64,000 bases of DNA from Vibrio splendidus 12E03 (GCF_000272105.2 NZ_AJZD02000011.1:1-64000); one strand, 5' to 3'; positions 52,073 through 62,097 are shown, counted from the stretch's first letter. Numbers and translations: made by a program. Notes: generated by a model not told the origin, from the sequence alone.

Positions 52073-53965
52073 ATGTTATCACCAGAAGCAAAGATTAAGG
52101 TTCAAAACTTTGGTCGTTTCTTATCCAATATGGTAATGCCAAACATCGGCGCATTTATTGCGTGGGGTTTCATTACTGCACTATTCATCCCAACGGGTTG
52201 GTGGCCTAACGAAACGTTAGCATCAATGGTTGGTCCTATGATTACATACCTACTGCCACTATTGATTGGTTACACCGGTGGTAAAATGGTTGGTGGTGAC
52301 CGCGGTGCGGTAGTGGGCGCTATCACAACAATGGGTGTTATCGTTGGTACTGACATCCCGATGTTCATGGGTGCAATGATTGTAGGTCCACTAGGTGGTA
52401 TCGCAATTAAGAAATTCGATGAAGCTGTTCACGGTAAAGTGAAGAGTGGTTTCGAAATGCTAGTGAACAACTTCTCTGCGGGTATCATCGGCATGATCTG
52501 TGCGATCATCGCGTTCATCGTGATTGGCCCTGCGGTTAAAGTTCTGTCTTCTGGTTTGGCGGCTGGTGTTAACGTAATGGTAGAAGCGGGTGCACTACCT
52601 CTAGCATCTATCTTTGTTGAACCTGCGAAAATTCTATTCCTAAATAACGCAATCAACCACGGTATCTTCTCTCCACTAGGTATCCAGCAATCTGAAGAGA
52701 TGGGTCGTTCTATCTTCTTCCTAATTGAAGCAAACCCAGGTCCTGGTTTTGGTCTTCTACTTGCTTACATGGTGTTTGGTAAAGGTAGTGCGAAGCAATC
52801 TGCTGCTGGTGCATCTATCATCCACTTCCTAGGTGGTATCCACGAAATTTACTTCCCTTACGTTCTAATGAACCCACGTCTAATTCTTGCGGTAATCGCA
52901 GGTGGTATGGCGGGTGTATTCACTAACGTGTTGTTCGATTCTGGCCTTATATCTCCAGCATCTCCAGGTTCTATCTTCGCAGTCTTACTGATGACGCCAA
53001 AAGGCTCTTACATCGGCGTGATTCTATCGGTTATCGCAGCAACGGCAGTATCGTTTGTTGTAGCGTCAATCCTTCTTAAAACATCAGCGCAAGATGATGA
53101 GGAAGATTCACTAGAGAAAGCTTCAGCACAAATGAAAGACATGAAAGCGTCTTCTAAAGGTGCAGCAGCAGAAGCAAACGTAAACCTAGCGGATGTAAAA
53201 GCAGTTTATGTAGCGTGTGATGCGGGTATGGGTTCAAGTGCAATGGGTGCAGGTCTGCTACGTAAGAAAGTAGCAACAGCTGGCCTAGACATTGAAGTGA
53301 CCAACTACGCAATCAACAACCTACCGGCTGATTCGCAAATAGTTATTACGCATAAAGACCTAACAGACCGTGCTCGTAGCACTGTGCCAGGTGCGATGCA
53401 TATGTCTCTAAGCAACTTCCTAGACGGCGGCGTATACGACCAACTAGTTGCCGAGCTTGTCGATGCTCAAAGTGGTAAAGCGAAAGTAGAAGCTCCGGCT
53501 CCAGCAGCAGCTCCAGCACAAGAAGGCAACAAGCTTGCACTCACTGACGACAGCATCTTCCTTGGCCTTAAAGCGACTCAAAAAGAAGACGCAATCAAGT
53601 TTGCTGGCGAACAATTAGTAAAACTTGGCAACGTATCACCAGAATATGTAGATGGCATGTTTGCTCGTGAAGAGCTTGTGTCTACTTACCTAGGTGAGTC
53701 TATCGCAGTACCACACGGCACAATCGAAGCGAAACAGTACGTACAAAAAACCGGCATCGTTTTCTGTCAGTACCCTGAAGGTATTCAATGGGGCGAAGAT
53801 GAAGATGATATCGCGAAGATGGTTATCGGTATTGCCGCACAAGGCGATGAGCACAACATGGTGCTGATGGCTATTACCAATTCACTCGACGATGAAGAAG
53901 CTGTGAAATGCCTACAGAACACAACAAACCCTGCTGATGTTCTACGTATCCTCAACGGAAACTAA
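52073..53965 (+). CDS. mtlA: Mannitol-specific PTS transporter IICBA
   Basis: A 630-residue inner-membrane enzyme II that imports and phosphorylates mannitol. The IIC domain (about residues 1-340, many helices, GGIHEIYFPYVLMNP) is followed by the IIB domain with phospho-Cys in VACDAGMGSSAMGAG, an Ala/Pro linker, and the IIA domain with phospho-His in AVPHGTIEAK. The ATG at 52073 has GGGG upstream; a frame open from 51938 is leader sequence. First gene of mtlA-mtlD-mtlR. Confidence 0.96.
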   Translation: MLSPEAKIKVQNFGRFLSNMVMPNIGAFIAWGFITALFIPTGWWPNETLASMVGPMITYLLPLLIGYTGGKMVGGDRGAVVGAITTMGVIVGTDIPMFMGAMIVGPLGGIAIKKFDEAVHGKVKSGFEMLVNNFSAGIIGMICAIIAFIVIGPAVKVLSSGLAAGVNVMVEAGALPLASIFVEPAKILFLNNAINHGIFSPLGIQQSEEMGRSIFFLIEANPGPGFGLLLAYMVFGKGSAKQSAAGASIIHFLGGIHEIYFPYVLMNPRLILAVIAGGMAGVFTNVLFDSGLISPASPGSIFAVLLMTPKGSYIGVILSVIAATAVSFVVASILLKTSAQDDEEDSLEKASAQMKDMKASSKGAAAEANVNLADVKAVYVACDAGMGSSAMGAGLLRKKVATAGLDIEVTNYAINNLPADSQIVITHKDLTDRARSTVPGAMHMSLSNFLDGGVYDQLVAELVDAQSGKAKVEAPAPAAAPAQEGNKLALTDDSIFLGLKATQKEDAIKFAGEQLVKLGNVSPEYVDGMFAREELVSTYLGESIAVPHGTIEAKQYVQKTGIVFCQYPEGIQWGEDEDDIAKMVIGIAAQGDEHNMVLMAITNSLDDEEAVKCLQNTTNPADVLRILNGN

Positions 53966-53993
53966 AAAGCTCTAGTCAAGCTCCTGAGTGAAG

Positions 53994-54024
53994 GAGGCCG
54001 GTATCCCCCTACTGGCCTCATTTT
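53994..54024 (+). terminator. Intercistronic hairpin after mtlA
   Basis: GAGGCCGGTA (53994-54003) with TACTGGCCTC (54010-54019), one G-U pair, then ATTTTC. A partial terminator or RNA-stability element between mtlA and mtlD. Confidence 0.65.
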
Positions 54025-54148
54025 CGGTCTTAATCTTTCTAACAAGATTCAGTCTGAATAGCTTACTGCTTAATGCCGAGGGCACATCGTCAAGGCATGT
54101 TGTTGAGCAGTTAGCTATCTAGATTCAAATATTTATAAGGTCAAAATT

Positions 54149-55297
54149 ATGAAAGCGTTACATTTTGGTGCAGGTAATATCGGTCGTGGTTTCATTGGTA
54201 AGCTTCTTTCTGATGCTGGTATGAAGGTTACGTTTGCTGACGTAAATGAAACGGTTGTAAATGCGTTAATTGAACGCCAAGAATACCCAGTTAAGATTGT
54301 TGGCGAAGAGTGTGTTGTCGAAGTTGTTAAGAACGTGACAGCAGTAAACTCAGCGACAAGCGCAGTAGTAGATTGCATTGCTGAGTCTGATCTTGTGACA
54401 ACAGCGGTAGGACCTACAGTTCTAAAAATCATCTCTAAGTCTATTGCTCAAGGCATTGAAAAGCGTGCAGCAGCAAACAACACGGCACCAATGAACATCA
54501 TCGCGGCTGAGAACATGGTTCGCGGTACTAGCCAATTAAAAGCAGCAGTTTTAGAGCACCTTTCTGATGAAATGAAGGCGTTCACTGAAGAGCACATTGG
54601 TTTTGTTGATTCAGCGGTCGACCGTATTGTTCCACCGGCAGAAGCAGGTGAAACAGACCCTCTAGCGGTAACGGTTGAAACGTTCAGCGAGTGGATCGTA
54701 GACCAAACACAATTTAAGGGTGAGATTCCAAACATCCCAGGAATGGAATGCACTGATAACCTAATGGCTTTCGTTGAGCGTAAATTGTTCACGCTAAACA
54801 CGGGTCACTTGGTAACGGCATACCTTGGTGTACTTGCTGGTCACGAGACAATTAAAGACTCTATCGAAGACGACGTAATCCGTGCTGAAGTAACAGCAAC
54901 GATGGAAGAAAGTGGCGCTGTTCTCATTAAGCGTTACGGCTTTGGTCCAGAAGCGCACGCGGCATACATCCAAAAGATTCTAGGTCGTTTTGCTAACCCG
55001 TTCCTACGTGATGAAGTAGACCGTGTTGGTCGTCAGCCAATTCGTAAACTGAGCCCGCAAGACCGCCTAGTTAAGCCTCTAAACGGTACATTAGAGTACG
55101 GCCTACCGAATGCTCACCTAGTAAAAGCAATCGCTGCTGCGTTCCATTACAAGAACGAAGACGACCCACAAGCGGTTGAACTTCAAGCAATGTTCGCAGA
55201 AAAAGGCTTTGCTGAGACATTAGCGCATTATTCTGAGCTGAATAGTGACTCAGAAGTTGTTAAACTAGCGGAAGAAGCTTATCTAGCATTGAAATGA
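54149..55297 (+). CDS. mtlD: Mannitol-1-phosphate 5-dehydrogenase
   Basis: A 382-residue NAD enzyme making fructose-6-phosphate from mannitol-1-phosphate. Seen: the N-terminal [13 protein letters not shown] motif, the [14 protein letters not shown] active-site region, the [12 protein letters not shown] motif and [16 protein letters not shown]. Second gene of the mannitol operon, 183 bases after mtlA with a hairpin between. Confidence 0.96.
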   Translation: MKALHFGAGNIGRGFIGKLLSDAGMKVTFADVNETVVNALIERQEYPVKIVGEECVVEVVKNVTAVNSATSAVVDCIAESDLVTTAVGPTVLKIISKSIAQGIEKRAAANNTAPMNIIAAENMVRGTSQLKAAVLEHLSDEMKAFTEEHIGFVDSAVDRIVPPAEAGETDPLAVTVETFSEWIVDQTQFKGEIPNIPGMECTDNLMAFVERKLFTLNTGHLVTAYLGVLAGHETIKDSIEDDVIRAEVTATMEESGAVLIKRYGFGPEAHAAYIQKILGRFANPFLRDEVDRVGRQPIRKLSPQDRLVKPLNGTLEYGLPNAHLVKAIAAAFHYKNEDDPQAVELQAMFAEKGFAETLAHYSELNSDSEVVKLAEEAYLALK

Positions 55298-55307
55298 TAA
55301 ACCATCA

Positions 55308-55336
55308 AAGTGCCACACCAGTGGCACTTTCTTATT
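55308..55336 (+). terminator. Terminator-like hairpin between mtlD and mtlR
   Basis: AAAGTGCCAC-acca-GTGGCACTTT followed by TCTTATTG. It ends 12-15 bases before the mtlR start and could limit mtlR expression. Confidence 0.75.
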
Positions 55337-55347
55337 GTCGAGCCGTT

Positions 55348-55884
55348 ATGCCAATACAAACAAGCCATGAAACTGAATTACTCGAAGCCCTTTCGGAAGC
55401 TGAGAGTGCTGGCGCCTGCCTAATGGCGGCTTACGATGCATTGGACGACACGGTAGATGCCGTATTAAAAAACATCTTTAAGAAAGACGACACTGCAATT
55501 AAGTTCGTTGTAGAACCACTTCTCAACAGTGGTGGGCCGTTAGGCGAGATCATGATTCGTGCTAAGTTGCTACTCGGGCTTGGCGTGATCAGTAAAGAAC
55601 TCTACGACGATCTCGAGGTTTTCGTTACCTTGAAAGAGTGGGCGAAAATACAGGGTGAAGACACCAGCTTCACAGAAGTTGATGTGATATTTGAGCTTAA
55701 CAAGGTGCACGCGATTCAGCGTATTATGCCTATCGAATATGACGCGGAGATGGTGGAAACTATGTCTGGCCCAATGCTTGAAATGTTCTTGGGGCGACAT
55801 AATCAGAAAGTGAAGTCGACGATCGTATTGGCTATCACTGATATTATCACTACCTTATGCCGAGATAACGCGCTGAGCTCTTAG
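55348..55884 (+). CDS. mtlR: Mannitol operon repressor
   Basis: A 178-residue MtlR. The family motifs KKDDTAIKFVVEPLLNSGGPLG and IRAKLLLGLGVISKE (shown as separate blocks: KFVVEPLLNSGGPLG, AKLLLGLGVI) match E. coli MtlR. It lacks a clear DNA-binding domain and may act with a partner. The ATG at 55348 is chosen; an upstream in-frame Met overlaps mtlD and the hairpin and would add 18 atypical residues. Confidence 0.92.
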   Translation: MPIQTSHETELLEALSEAESAGACLMAAYDALDDTVDAVLKNIFKKDDTAIKFVVEPLLNSGGPLGEIMIRAKLLLGLGVISKELYDDLEVFVTLKEWAKIQGEDTSFTEVDVIFELNKVHAIQRIMPIEYDAEMVETMSGPMLEMFLGRHNQKVKSTIVLAITDIITTLCRDNALSS

Positions 55885-56065
55885 CTCTAGTTTGTAGCCC
55901 TGCTTATCTTGTTACACATCCTACATACCTTGTAGCTGTTGGTTCGTTTCAATACAAAGTTTAAAATGATGGCGGTTTCTCTCGTTGGAGAAATCGCTTT
56001 GTTGTTTTTGTGCTTCTAAAAAATATCCGAAACCTCTTCCCATTAAACACAAAAGCAACAGGCAC

Positions 56066-56095
56066 AAAAAAAGCCACATTGAAGTGGCTTTTTCT
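56066..56095. terminator. Bidirectional terminator between mtlR and nagB
   Basis: AAAAAGCCAC (56068-56077) with GTGGCTTTTT (56084-56093), A and T runs on both sides, between convergent genes. Confidence 0.9.
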
Positions 56096-56146
56096 ATTCA
56101 AGACGCTCTCTTTATTAAAACGCCCTGCTATTCAAGACTATGAGGA

Positions 56147-56947
56147 TTATAGGTCTTGGATGTTCTCAGCTTCTAGCTCTTGGAAGTAGCGTAGAGTCTT
56201 AACTTTTAGCTCTTGTTGAGCTGGTTCATCAGCAACGATGATAGCTTTACGGTGCATCTGTAGAGCTGTAACAGTCCACATGTGGTTTACAGAACCTTCG
56301 ATAGCCATTTGAAGTGCTTGAGCTTTGTTGTGGCCTAGAGAAAGGATCATCACTTCTTCAGCATCTAGAAGAGTAGCAACACCGATAGTTAGTGCGTATT
56401 TAGGAACTTGGTTGATGTCGCCATCGAAGAAACGAGAGTTCGCGATACGAGTGTCTTCAGTCAACGTTTTGATACGAGTGCGTGAAGATAGCGAAGAACC
56501 TGGTTCGTTGAATGCGATGTGACCGTCGATGCCTACGCCGCCCATGAACAGGTTGATTTTGCCGTATGAACGGATTTTCTCTTCGTATGCTGCACAGTGA
56601 GCATCGATGTCTTCAGCTTTGCCGTCTAGCAGGTTGATGTTTTCTGCTTGGATATCAACGTGGTTAAAGAAGTTCTCGTGCATGAATGTGCGGTAAGATT
56701 CTGGGTGGTTTGGTTCGATACCAACGTACTCATCCATGTTGAATGTTACAACGTGCTTGAAGCTTACTTCGCCAGCTTTGTAAAGTTCAATTAGCTCAGC
56801 GTAAGTAGTTAGAGGTGTGCTACCAGTAGGAAGACCTAGTACAAATGGACGCTCAGCAGTTGGAGCGAATTTGTTGATCGAATCTGCGATATGACGAGCA
56901 GCCCATTTACCTACTTTTGCTTTGTTGCTTAATGGAATAAGTCTCAT
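56147..56947 (-). CDS. nagB: Glucosamine-6-phosphate deaminase
   Basis: A 266-residue enzyme converting glucosamine-6-phosphate to fructose-6-phosphate and ammonia, the last step of chitin-derived amino-sugar use. Seen: [27 protein letters not shown] with catalytic Asp, [17 protein letters not shown] with the catalytic His. Start at 56947 (MRLIPL, the E. coli start) with AGGGG upstream; the longer frame from 57001 is untranslated leader. Highly optimised codons. Confidence 0.96.
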   Translation of the reverse strand: MRLIPLSNKAKVGKWAARHIADSINKFAPTAERPFVLGLPTGSTPLTTYAELIELYKAGEVSFKHVVTFNMDEYVGIEPNHPESYRTFMHENFFNHVDIQAENINLLDGKAEDIDAHCAAYEEKIRSYGKINLFMGGVGIDGHIAFNEPGSSLSSRTRIKTLTEDTRIANSRFFDGDINQVPKYALTIGVATLLDAEEVMILSLGHNKAQALQMAIEGSVNHMWTVTALQMHRKAIIVADEPAQQELKVKTLRYFQELEAENIQDL

Positions 56948-57510
56948 TGATTTTGCCCCTAGAAATAAAATTTTATAGTGTTCTGAAACATTAATTCGCA
57001 TTATAAAATAAGCTATCCAGTTCCGCTATTGTTTTAGGTCAAGTTTTTGCTTTTTTCGTCGTAACTGTGACTGGAACTCTCAAAATTGCACAATTATTGT
57101 ATGGATATTTGGTGGCGTTAAACAAGATTAATACGTTTGTCATATACAGAAATATCGATCTAATTCAGCACCTGAAAGGGTTGGTGTGTTTCTATGTTTT
57201 GATATGCTTTTGTCCTAATGGCGTCGCTCGAGCCATTGACGAATTTTGGTGTATTAACGTGTTTCGGCGTATAGACAAGCGTTGAAGGTAAAGTTGAAGC
57301 TAGAAAAATAATGATGGCAATGGAGCGCTATCGTGATAAAAGACAGGGGCAGGATGAACAACGATGAACCTCAGTGGGATGAATACCCATAAGATTGAAC
57401 GAGAGCTGTATTTTATTCACGCTATCGCTATGAATTGTATATAAATATTGGTAAAAATGGACAGGTTGGCTAAACTTACCAATTACAAAGAAGATGTGTG
57501 TTTGAAGGCA
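56948..57510. other. Intergenic between nagB and maoP
   Basis: About 560 bases without a supported gene. On the minus strand, TATAAT near 57000-57005 may be the nagB -10. A 72-codon plus-strand frame at 57067-57285 has no ribosome site and unlikely composition. No operator was identified. Confidence 0.5.
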
Positions 57511-57546
57511 AAAAAAAGCCCAAAGTGATGAGGTATCACCTTGAGC
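57511..57546 (-). terminator. Terminator of maoP
   Basis: On the minus strand GCTCAAGGTGAT-acctc-ATCACTTTGGGC, 12 bp with two G-U pairs, then seven T; it begins about 8 bases after the maoP stop. Confidence 0.9.
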
Positions 57547-57553
57547 GATTTTA

Positions 57554-57907
57554 CTAATCTTCTAACACTAACTCACTTTCGTATTCTTCCCTAGGCACTT
57601 CGCCGCGTTTGCAGCCGTTTAGGGTATGAAAGCGACGGCGTCCACGAGCTAGTTGAATGTACTTCAACCAAACACGCTCTAACTTGGACTTTGCCTTATG
57701 AGGGTGAGACAACACTTTAATGAAGTGTTTTTCTTCTGCATTGATTGGTGCTAGTTCACCAGTTTCAAGTGCAAGCATAGTGTCACCAAACAAGGTTAGG
57801 ATTTCCTCTTCTGAAAGAGTAAAATCACCCGACTTAGCGAACCCTCTCGGGAATTTAATGGTGTCATAAAAACGTTTTTTTCCGTGTCGGAATTCGGTCT
57901 CAGACAT
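57554..57907 (-). CDS. maoP: MaoP-like DUF413 protein
   Basis: A 117-residue DUF413 protein (FRHGKKRFYDTIKFPRGFAKSGDF, read as RHGKKRFYD and FPRGFAKSGDFT; GRRRFHTLNG near the end). E. coli MaoP (YifE) with the maoS DNA site organises the Ori macrodomain. As in E. coli, the gene is divergent from an HdfR-type LysR gene, so orthology is likely. The role on this replicon is unknown. Confidence 0.88.
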   Translation of the reverse strand: MSETEFRHGKKRFYDTIKFPRGFAKSGDFTLSEEEILTLFGDTMLALETGELAPINAEEKHFIKVLSHPHKAKSKLERVWLKYIQLARGRRRFHTLNGCKRGEVPREEYESELVLED

Positions 57908-58061
57908 ATCAGCCTCAGTAATGTGGTTAGATAGAAATTAGTGTTTATTGCTCACGCGAAAATATTGTTAAAAGGCTAAAATAGGAAACAAAACGTTTTT
58001 GCCTTTACGATAAACAATCCTAGATCGGCTAGTTAGCAGATTTATTACAGAGATGTATTTG

Positions 58062-58952
58062 ATGGATGTGAAAGTATTTAGAACCTTTCTTGAGGTTGCA
58101 AGGGTGCGCCATTTTGGGCGTGCAGCTGAAAACTTGTATTTAACACAAGCGGCGGTGAGTGCGCGGATCAAACAGCTTGAAGGCTATTTTGATACTCAGC
58201 TCTTCATTCGTGACCGCAATAACATCAAACTCACATCTTCCGGTGAACGTTTGATTGGTTATGCCGAAGTGATGGTGTCCACTCTACAACAAGCCAAATT
58301 TGAGCTGTCGTTAGAGAGTGGTAAAGCCTTGCAGTTAACGCTGGGCGGCACGCCGAATATTTGGGATGCGTATCTGCAAAACTGTTTAAGTGTGGTAACC
58401 GACTCTTTTGGTGGTTACGGCTTTATGGCTGAGGTGATGGGGCGCGAGCAACTGAACCGTAATTTGTTAGAACGAACCTTAGATATGGCTTTCGCGTTCG
58501 ATCAGATCAAAGCAGAAGAGCTGAACTGTAAAAAAGTCGCTGACTTGGTTTTGGTGTTGGTATCAACGCAGCAAGATGATCTGGAATCTGTATTCCAACA
58601 CAAGTATGTGTATGTGGATTGGGGAACACGTTTTGGTTCTGAACACGCAGAACGTCACCCTAAAGTGCCAGCACCTTATCTACGCACCTCTACAGCGCGT
58701 ATTGCCCTCGATTTCATTTTAGAGAAAGGCGGCAGTGCGTATCTTCCGGTGTCTCTAGTCGAACCTTTTATCGATTCGGGTCAGCTGCATAAGGTGAAAG
58801 GGGTTGAAGACTGGTATCGCCCAATTTATCTGAGCTACCGTAAAAGCAGTACTTCGGTTGATGCGATCATGCAGGTTGAGAAGTTGGTTAATGAGATTGA
58901 CCCATCGACTGCTTACACATTGCAGCAAGCCGCTGAACAAGCGCCTGAGTAA
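58062..58952 (+). CDS. hdfR: HdfR-like LysR transcriptional regulator
   Basis: A 296-residue LysR protein whose N-terminus (FLEVARVRHFGRAAENLYLT, QAAVSARIKQLE, FIRDRNNIKLT) is close to E. coli HdfR, a repressor of the flagellar master operon and activator of other genes. The ATG at 58062 begins MDVKVF; a Met three codons earlier is the alternative. Divergent from maoP, the arrangement also seen in E. coli. Targets here are unknown. Confidence 0.9.
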   Translation: MDVKVFRTFLEVARVRHFGRAAENLYLTQAAVSARIKQLEGYFDTQLFIRDRNNIKLTSSGERLIGYAEVMVSTLQQAKFELSLESGKALQLTLGGTPNIWDAYLQNCLSVVTDSFGGYGFMAEVMGREQLNRNLLERTLDMAFAFDQIKAEELNCKKVADLVLVLVSTQQDDLESVFQHKYVYVDWGTRFGSEHAERHPKVPAPYLRTSTARIALDFILEKGGSAYLPVSLVEPFIDSGQLHKVKGVEDWYRPIYLSYRKSSTSVDAIMQVEKLVNEIDPSTAYTLQQAAEQAPE

Positions 58953-58998
58953 CGGCATTCGCGGTAAGCAATGGCTTTGTTGATTAGATTCAATAAAA

Positions 58999-59040
58999 AA
59001 TGGCTCCCAACTAGTTATATAGTCGGGAGCCACTTTTGTT
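58999..59040. terminator. Terminator after hdfR
   Basis: TGGCTCCCAACTA and TAGTCGGGAGCCA (one mismatch) with a 6-base loop, followed by CTTTTG; A-run on the other side. Confidence 0.85.
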
Positions 59041-59168
59041 TTTAAACCAGAAATGTACTTCTTTTCGGAACTAGAGATCGTTTCCAATTCCATCAATATC
59101 GTTTAAGCCTGGCATGTGTAGCCTTTTTTAAAAGCCCTATCACTTCAAAGCACTATTCTTCGAAAATT

Positions 59169-59372
59169 CTAGAGATTCATTAGATTCTCAATAGACTCTT
59201 CAAGAGAGTGAGACATGTACGAATGGATTTGATTGCCATCCGTTGCGTCAATCTCAATCATAGAAATCCCGTTGTCCGCTTTGTCTTCAAGAAAGCTTAG
59301 AGACTGCTCGACTGATTGACTGGTGAGAACCTGTTGGTTTGATAAAACAATACGACACGTGTGAAGAACCAT
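59169..59372 (-). CDS. Small hypothetical protein
   Basis: A 67-residue protein; the ATG at 59372 is preceded by AAAGGAAAAGG. A longer frame from 59414 lacks a site. The sequence (LSNQQVLTSQSVEQSLSFLE, IHSYMSHSLEESIENLMNL) is acidic and soluble with two helices and a likely beta hairpin. Family not recognised. Between the hdfR terminator and the divergent alkylation-repair genes. Confidence 0.65.
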   Translation of the reverse strand: MVLHTCRIVLSNQQVLTSQSVEQSLSFLEDKADNGISMIEIDATDGNQIHSYMSHSLEESIENLMNL

Positions 59373-59615
59373 AGCCTTTTCCTTTTTATATTTATATTCG
59401 ATCGGTCTCTGCATCTTGGGCGTGCTAAGTACCGATCGTTGACGTTGTGAGAAGTTTGCCTCCTCTAGATTAAATTTAGTCGAATTGAATAAAATTAAAA
59501 CCCTTTTTTGTGATTTATCTGACCTTCGCTTCCGAAAGTGGCTAGCGACAATGGTGGTTCACGGTAAACTTTTAGGTATCGGATCAAACGCTATGGTTAA
59601 TGGGAAGAGTACGGC

Positions 59616-60992
59616 ATGTCGAAAAAGATCAATCACAACAGCACCTTAACCAGTGAGCAGTGCCATTTGGCTCGATATGCGCGAGATGCTCGCTTTGATG
59701 GGATGTTTTTTACAGCGGTGAAAACGACAGGAATTTTTTGTCGCCCGATTTGCCCAGCAAGTCCGCCCAAAGAAGAAAACGTTGAGTATTTTTCTCATCA
59801 AGCTCAGGCACTAAAGGCAGGCTATCGTCCTTGTTTGCGTTGTCGACCAGACAGCGCGCCTTTCTCTCCAGCATGGAAGGGCGTCGAAACCACTTTCTTG
59901 CGCGCTTTACAGTTGATTGATAACGGCGCACTGAATACGGGCTCAATTGTTGACCTTGCGACCCGTTTAGGCATTTCCGACCGTTACTTACGAACCTTAT
60001 TCGACAATTACATCGGGGTGTCACCTAAGCAATATAGCCTGTATAGCCAGTTGATGTTTGCTAAGCAGTTGCTGCACACCAGTAACATGAGCATTACTGA
60101 TGTTGGCTTTGCGAGTGGCTTTAATAGCACGCGCCGCTTTAATGATGCCTTTCTAAAAGAGCTGAAGCTTTCACCAAGCCAAATTAGGCGAGCGAAGCCA
60201 AGTGACACCCTGAGTAATCATATTCAGCTTGTTTTTCATGGGCCCTTAGATTGGAACCACTTGTTGGGGTTTTATCGACGACGAATGATTGAGGGTTTAG
60301 AAGACGTTGGCGAAGATTATTATAAGCGCACGGTAAATGTGAACGGGTCAAAGGGTTGGTTCAAGGCGACTTTAGCTAAAGATAACCGCTTGGATATTGA
60401 ATTTGAGTTGGACGATATAAGCCAATTAAGAAGCTTGATTGCGAATATCCGCCGTATGTACGATCTTGATGTGGACATCGCCAAGGTAGAGGCGTTCTTT
60501 ACGACTATCGATCCTAACTTGGTGGCTAAGAGTGGCATCCGTATTCCTGGCGTGTGGAGTGCTTGGGAGGCAGGCGTGAGAGCGATCCTAGGGCAGCAAG
60601 TTTCGGTAACCGCGGCGATTGGTCAGCTTAACTTATTGGTGAAAGAGCTTTCTGATGAGCATGAGAAAGCCAGCTTCCCAACCCCGAAACAGATAGCAGA
60701 GGCTGATGTTAGCTTCTTGAGAATGCCGGGAAGTCGCAAAGAGACCCTAAAGCGTTTTGCCGAATACATGGTCGACAATGAAGCTGAGCACCCTTCCAAA
60801 TGGATTGAGCTAAAAGGGATTGGACCTTGGACGATTCAATACGCACTGCTTCGCGGGTTAAGCGAACCTAATCATTTGTTGGTTGGTGACTTGGTGGTGA
60901 AGAAGTTTATTGAGCATCGCCCCGCCATCAATACAGAGAGTGTTTCGCCTTGGGGTAGTTACGCCACGTTCCATTGTTGGAACCAGTCTTAA
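59616..60992 (+). CDS. Ada-AlkA fusion: methylphosphotriester sensor/HTH plus 3-methyladenine glycosylase
   Basis: A 458-residue DNA repair/regulatory protein. N-terminal Ada zinc domain with four cysteines (C42, C46, C73, C76; C42 aligned to the methyl acceptor), an AraC-type helix-turn-helix (about residues 95-185, SIVDLATRLGISDRYLRTLF), then AlkA N-domain and HhH-GPD glycosylase (GVRAILGQQVSVTAA, LKGIGPWTIQYALLRG with the LVGDL Asp). It probably senses methyl phosphotriesters, activates transcription and excises alkylated purines. Ogt follows 65 bases downstream. Confidence 0.93.
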   Translation: MSKKINHNSTLTSEQCHLARYARDARFDGMFFTAVKTTGIFCRPICPASPPKEENVEYFSHQAQALKAGYRPCLRCRPDSAPFSPAWKGVETTFLRALQLIDNGALNTGSIVDLATRLGISDRYLRTLFDNYIGVSPKQYSLYSQLMFAKQLLHTSNMSITDVGFASGFNSTRRFNDAFLKELKLSPSQIRRAKPSDTLSNHIQLVFHGPLDWNHLLGFYRRRMIEGLEDVGEDYYKRTVNVNGSKGWFKATLAKDNRLDIEFELDDISQLRSLIANIRRMYDLDVDIAKVEAFFTTIDPNLVAKSGIRIPGVWSAWEAGVRAILGQQVSVTAAIGQLNLLVKELSDEHEKASFPTPKQIAEADVSFLRMPGSRKETLKRFAEYMVDNEAEHPSKWIELKGIGPWTIQYALLRGLSEPNHLLVGDLVVKKFIEHRPAINTESVSPWGSYATFHCWNQS

Positions 60993-61057
60993 TAGAAAGA
61001 ACAATCTATAAACACCAGTAATCCACAAACATCTGTAGTAGCAGGCTAGGAGATATT

Positions 61058-61540
61058 ATGGCTAACCGATTTACTTATTATGAGAGCCCATTGGGAACTG
61101 TGACGTTACAGGCGAACGATGAAGGTTTGCTCGGCCTTTGGTTTGAAACATATACCACTAAGCCGGAACAGTTGGGTGTTCAAGATGATAGCTTTCCGAT
61201 CTTTGCATTGGCTATCGAGCAGCTTAATCGTTATTTCTCAGGCGAAGCTATCCAGTTTTCTGTGCCGATAGCAGCCAAGGGTACACCATTTCAGCAGTCT
61301 GTTTGGCAGGCGCTGACGACCATTCCTTATGGAGAGACTTGGAGCTATGCACAACTGGCTGATGCGATAGGCAACCCGAAAGCCGTTCGTGCTGTGGGTT
61401 TGGCGAATGGCAAAAATCCGGTTTCAGTGATTGTGCCGTGTCACCGTGTGATTGGTAAAAATGGCAAGCTGACGGGTTATGCGGGTGGCGTAGAACGCAA
61501 ACAGCGCTTATTGGTGATAGAAGGAAGAGAGCAAGACTAG
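61058..61540 (+). CDS. ogt: Methylated-DNA-protein-cysteine methyltransferase
   Basis: A 160-residue suicide repair protein that takes methyl groups from O6-methylguanine onto Cys128 in VIVPCHRVIG. The helix-turn-helix region (PYGETWSYAQLADAIGNPKAVRAVG, as PYGETWSYAQLA and NPKAVRAVG) and RAVGLANGKNP asparagine hinge are intact. AGGAG precedes the ATG. Downstream of the Ada-AlkA fusion and probably co-transcribed with it. Confidence 0.95.
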   Translation: MANRFTYYESPLGTVTLQANDEGLLGLWFETYTTKPEQLGVQDDSFPIFALAIEQLNRYFSGEAIQFSVPIAAKGTPFQQSVWQALTTIPYGETWSYAQLADAIGNPKAVRAVGLANGKNPVSVIVPCHRVIGKNGKLTGYAGGVERKQRLLVIEGREQD

Positions 61541-61710
61541 CAAGCGATTTGGCAATGAGCCTGTCGAGATGCTGGACGAGGATCACGTACTACTTATGAT
61601 GAAGGCGAGTGGTTCTTAAAAAGTGACTTTGCATTAAAATCAACGCTTTCTGGAAAATATTGATTTGGTTGCATATTCTTTGACTATGTTCTCTAGGCAA
61701 GGATGCCCAA

Positions 61711-62097
61711 ATGAATAGATTCCCGTTACTTATATCTGGCTGCAGCTCTGCATTATTGCTGACAGGTTGTTTAACTGATACCAGCCGACCTTTCGAGGTT
61801 CCACAGCTTGCTCTGTTCAAAGGTATGTATGAGAACGCAGATAATGACAGTTATCTACTTTTTGAATCCGGGCAAGTGACTTATCAAACAACGGATAATT
61901 CCGTGACTCGAACCTATCGTGTTGATGATGACTTGATCACCATTGAGTTCAATTCTGGAAGCAGCCGAACTGACTCTAGATTGGTGATGCGAATTCAACA
62001 TCAGGGCGAGATGTTAACTTGCAACCAATGCCCAGCGATACAATTGAGTAACGTCTGGACACGTGTTGATAAGCCTTTGAAAGTTGAATTGAATTAA
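61711..62097 (+). CDS. Small hypothetical lipoprotein
   Basis: A 128-residue protein with lipoprotein signal (lipobox LLTGC, Cys20 or close) and beta-rich mature domain. A CNQC pair sits near the C-terminus (MLTCNQCPAIQLSN). Family not recognised. Convergent with nhaD, 14 bases between stops, with no clear terminator. Confidence 0.75.
   Translation: MNRFPLLISGCSSALLLTGCLTDTSRPFEVPQLALFKGMYENADNDSYLLFESGQVTYQTTDNSVTRTYRVDDDLITIEFNSGSSRTDSRLVMRIQHQGEMLTCNQCPAIQLSNVWTRVDKPLKVELN

Noticed and set aside
57067..57285. 72-codon frame between nagB and maoP
   Set aside because: No convincing ribosome site, and a Cys/Phe/Ile-rich composition typical of chance frames in AT-rich DNA.
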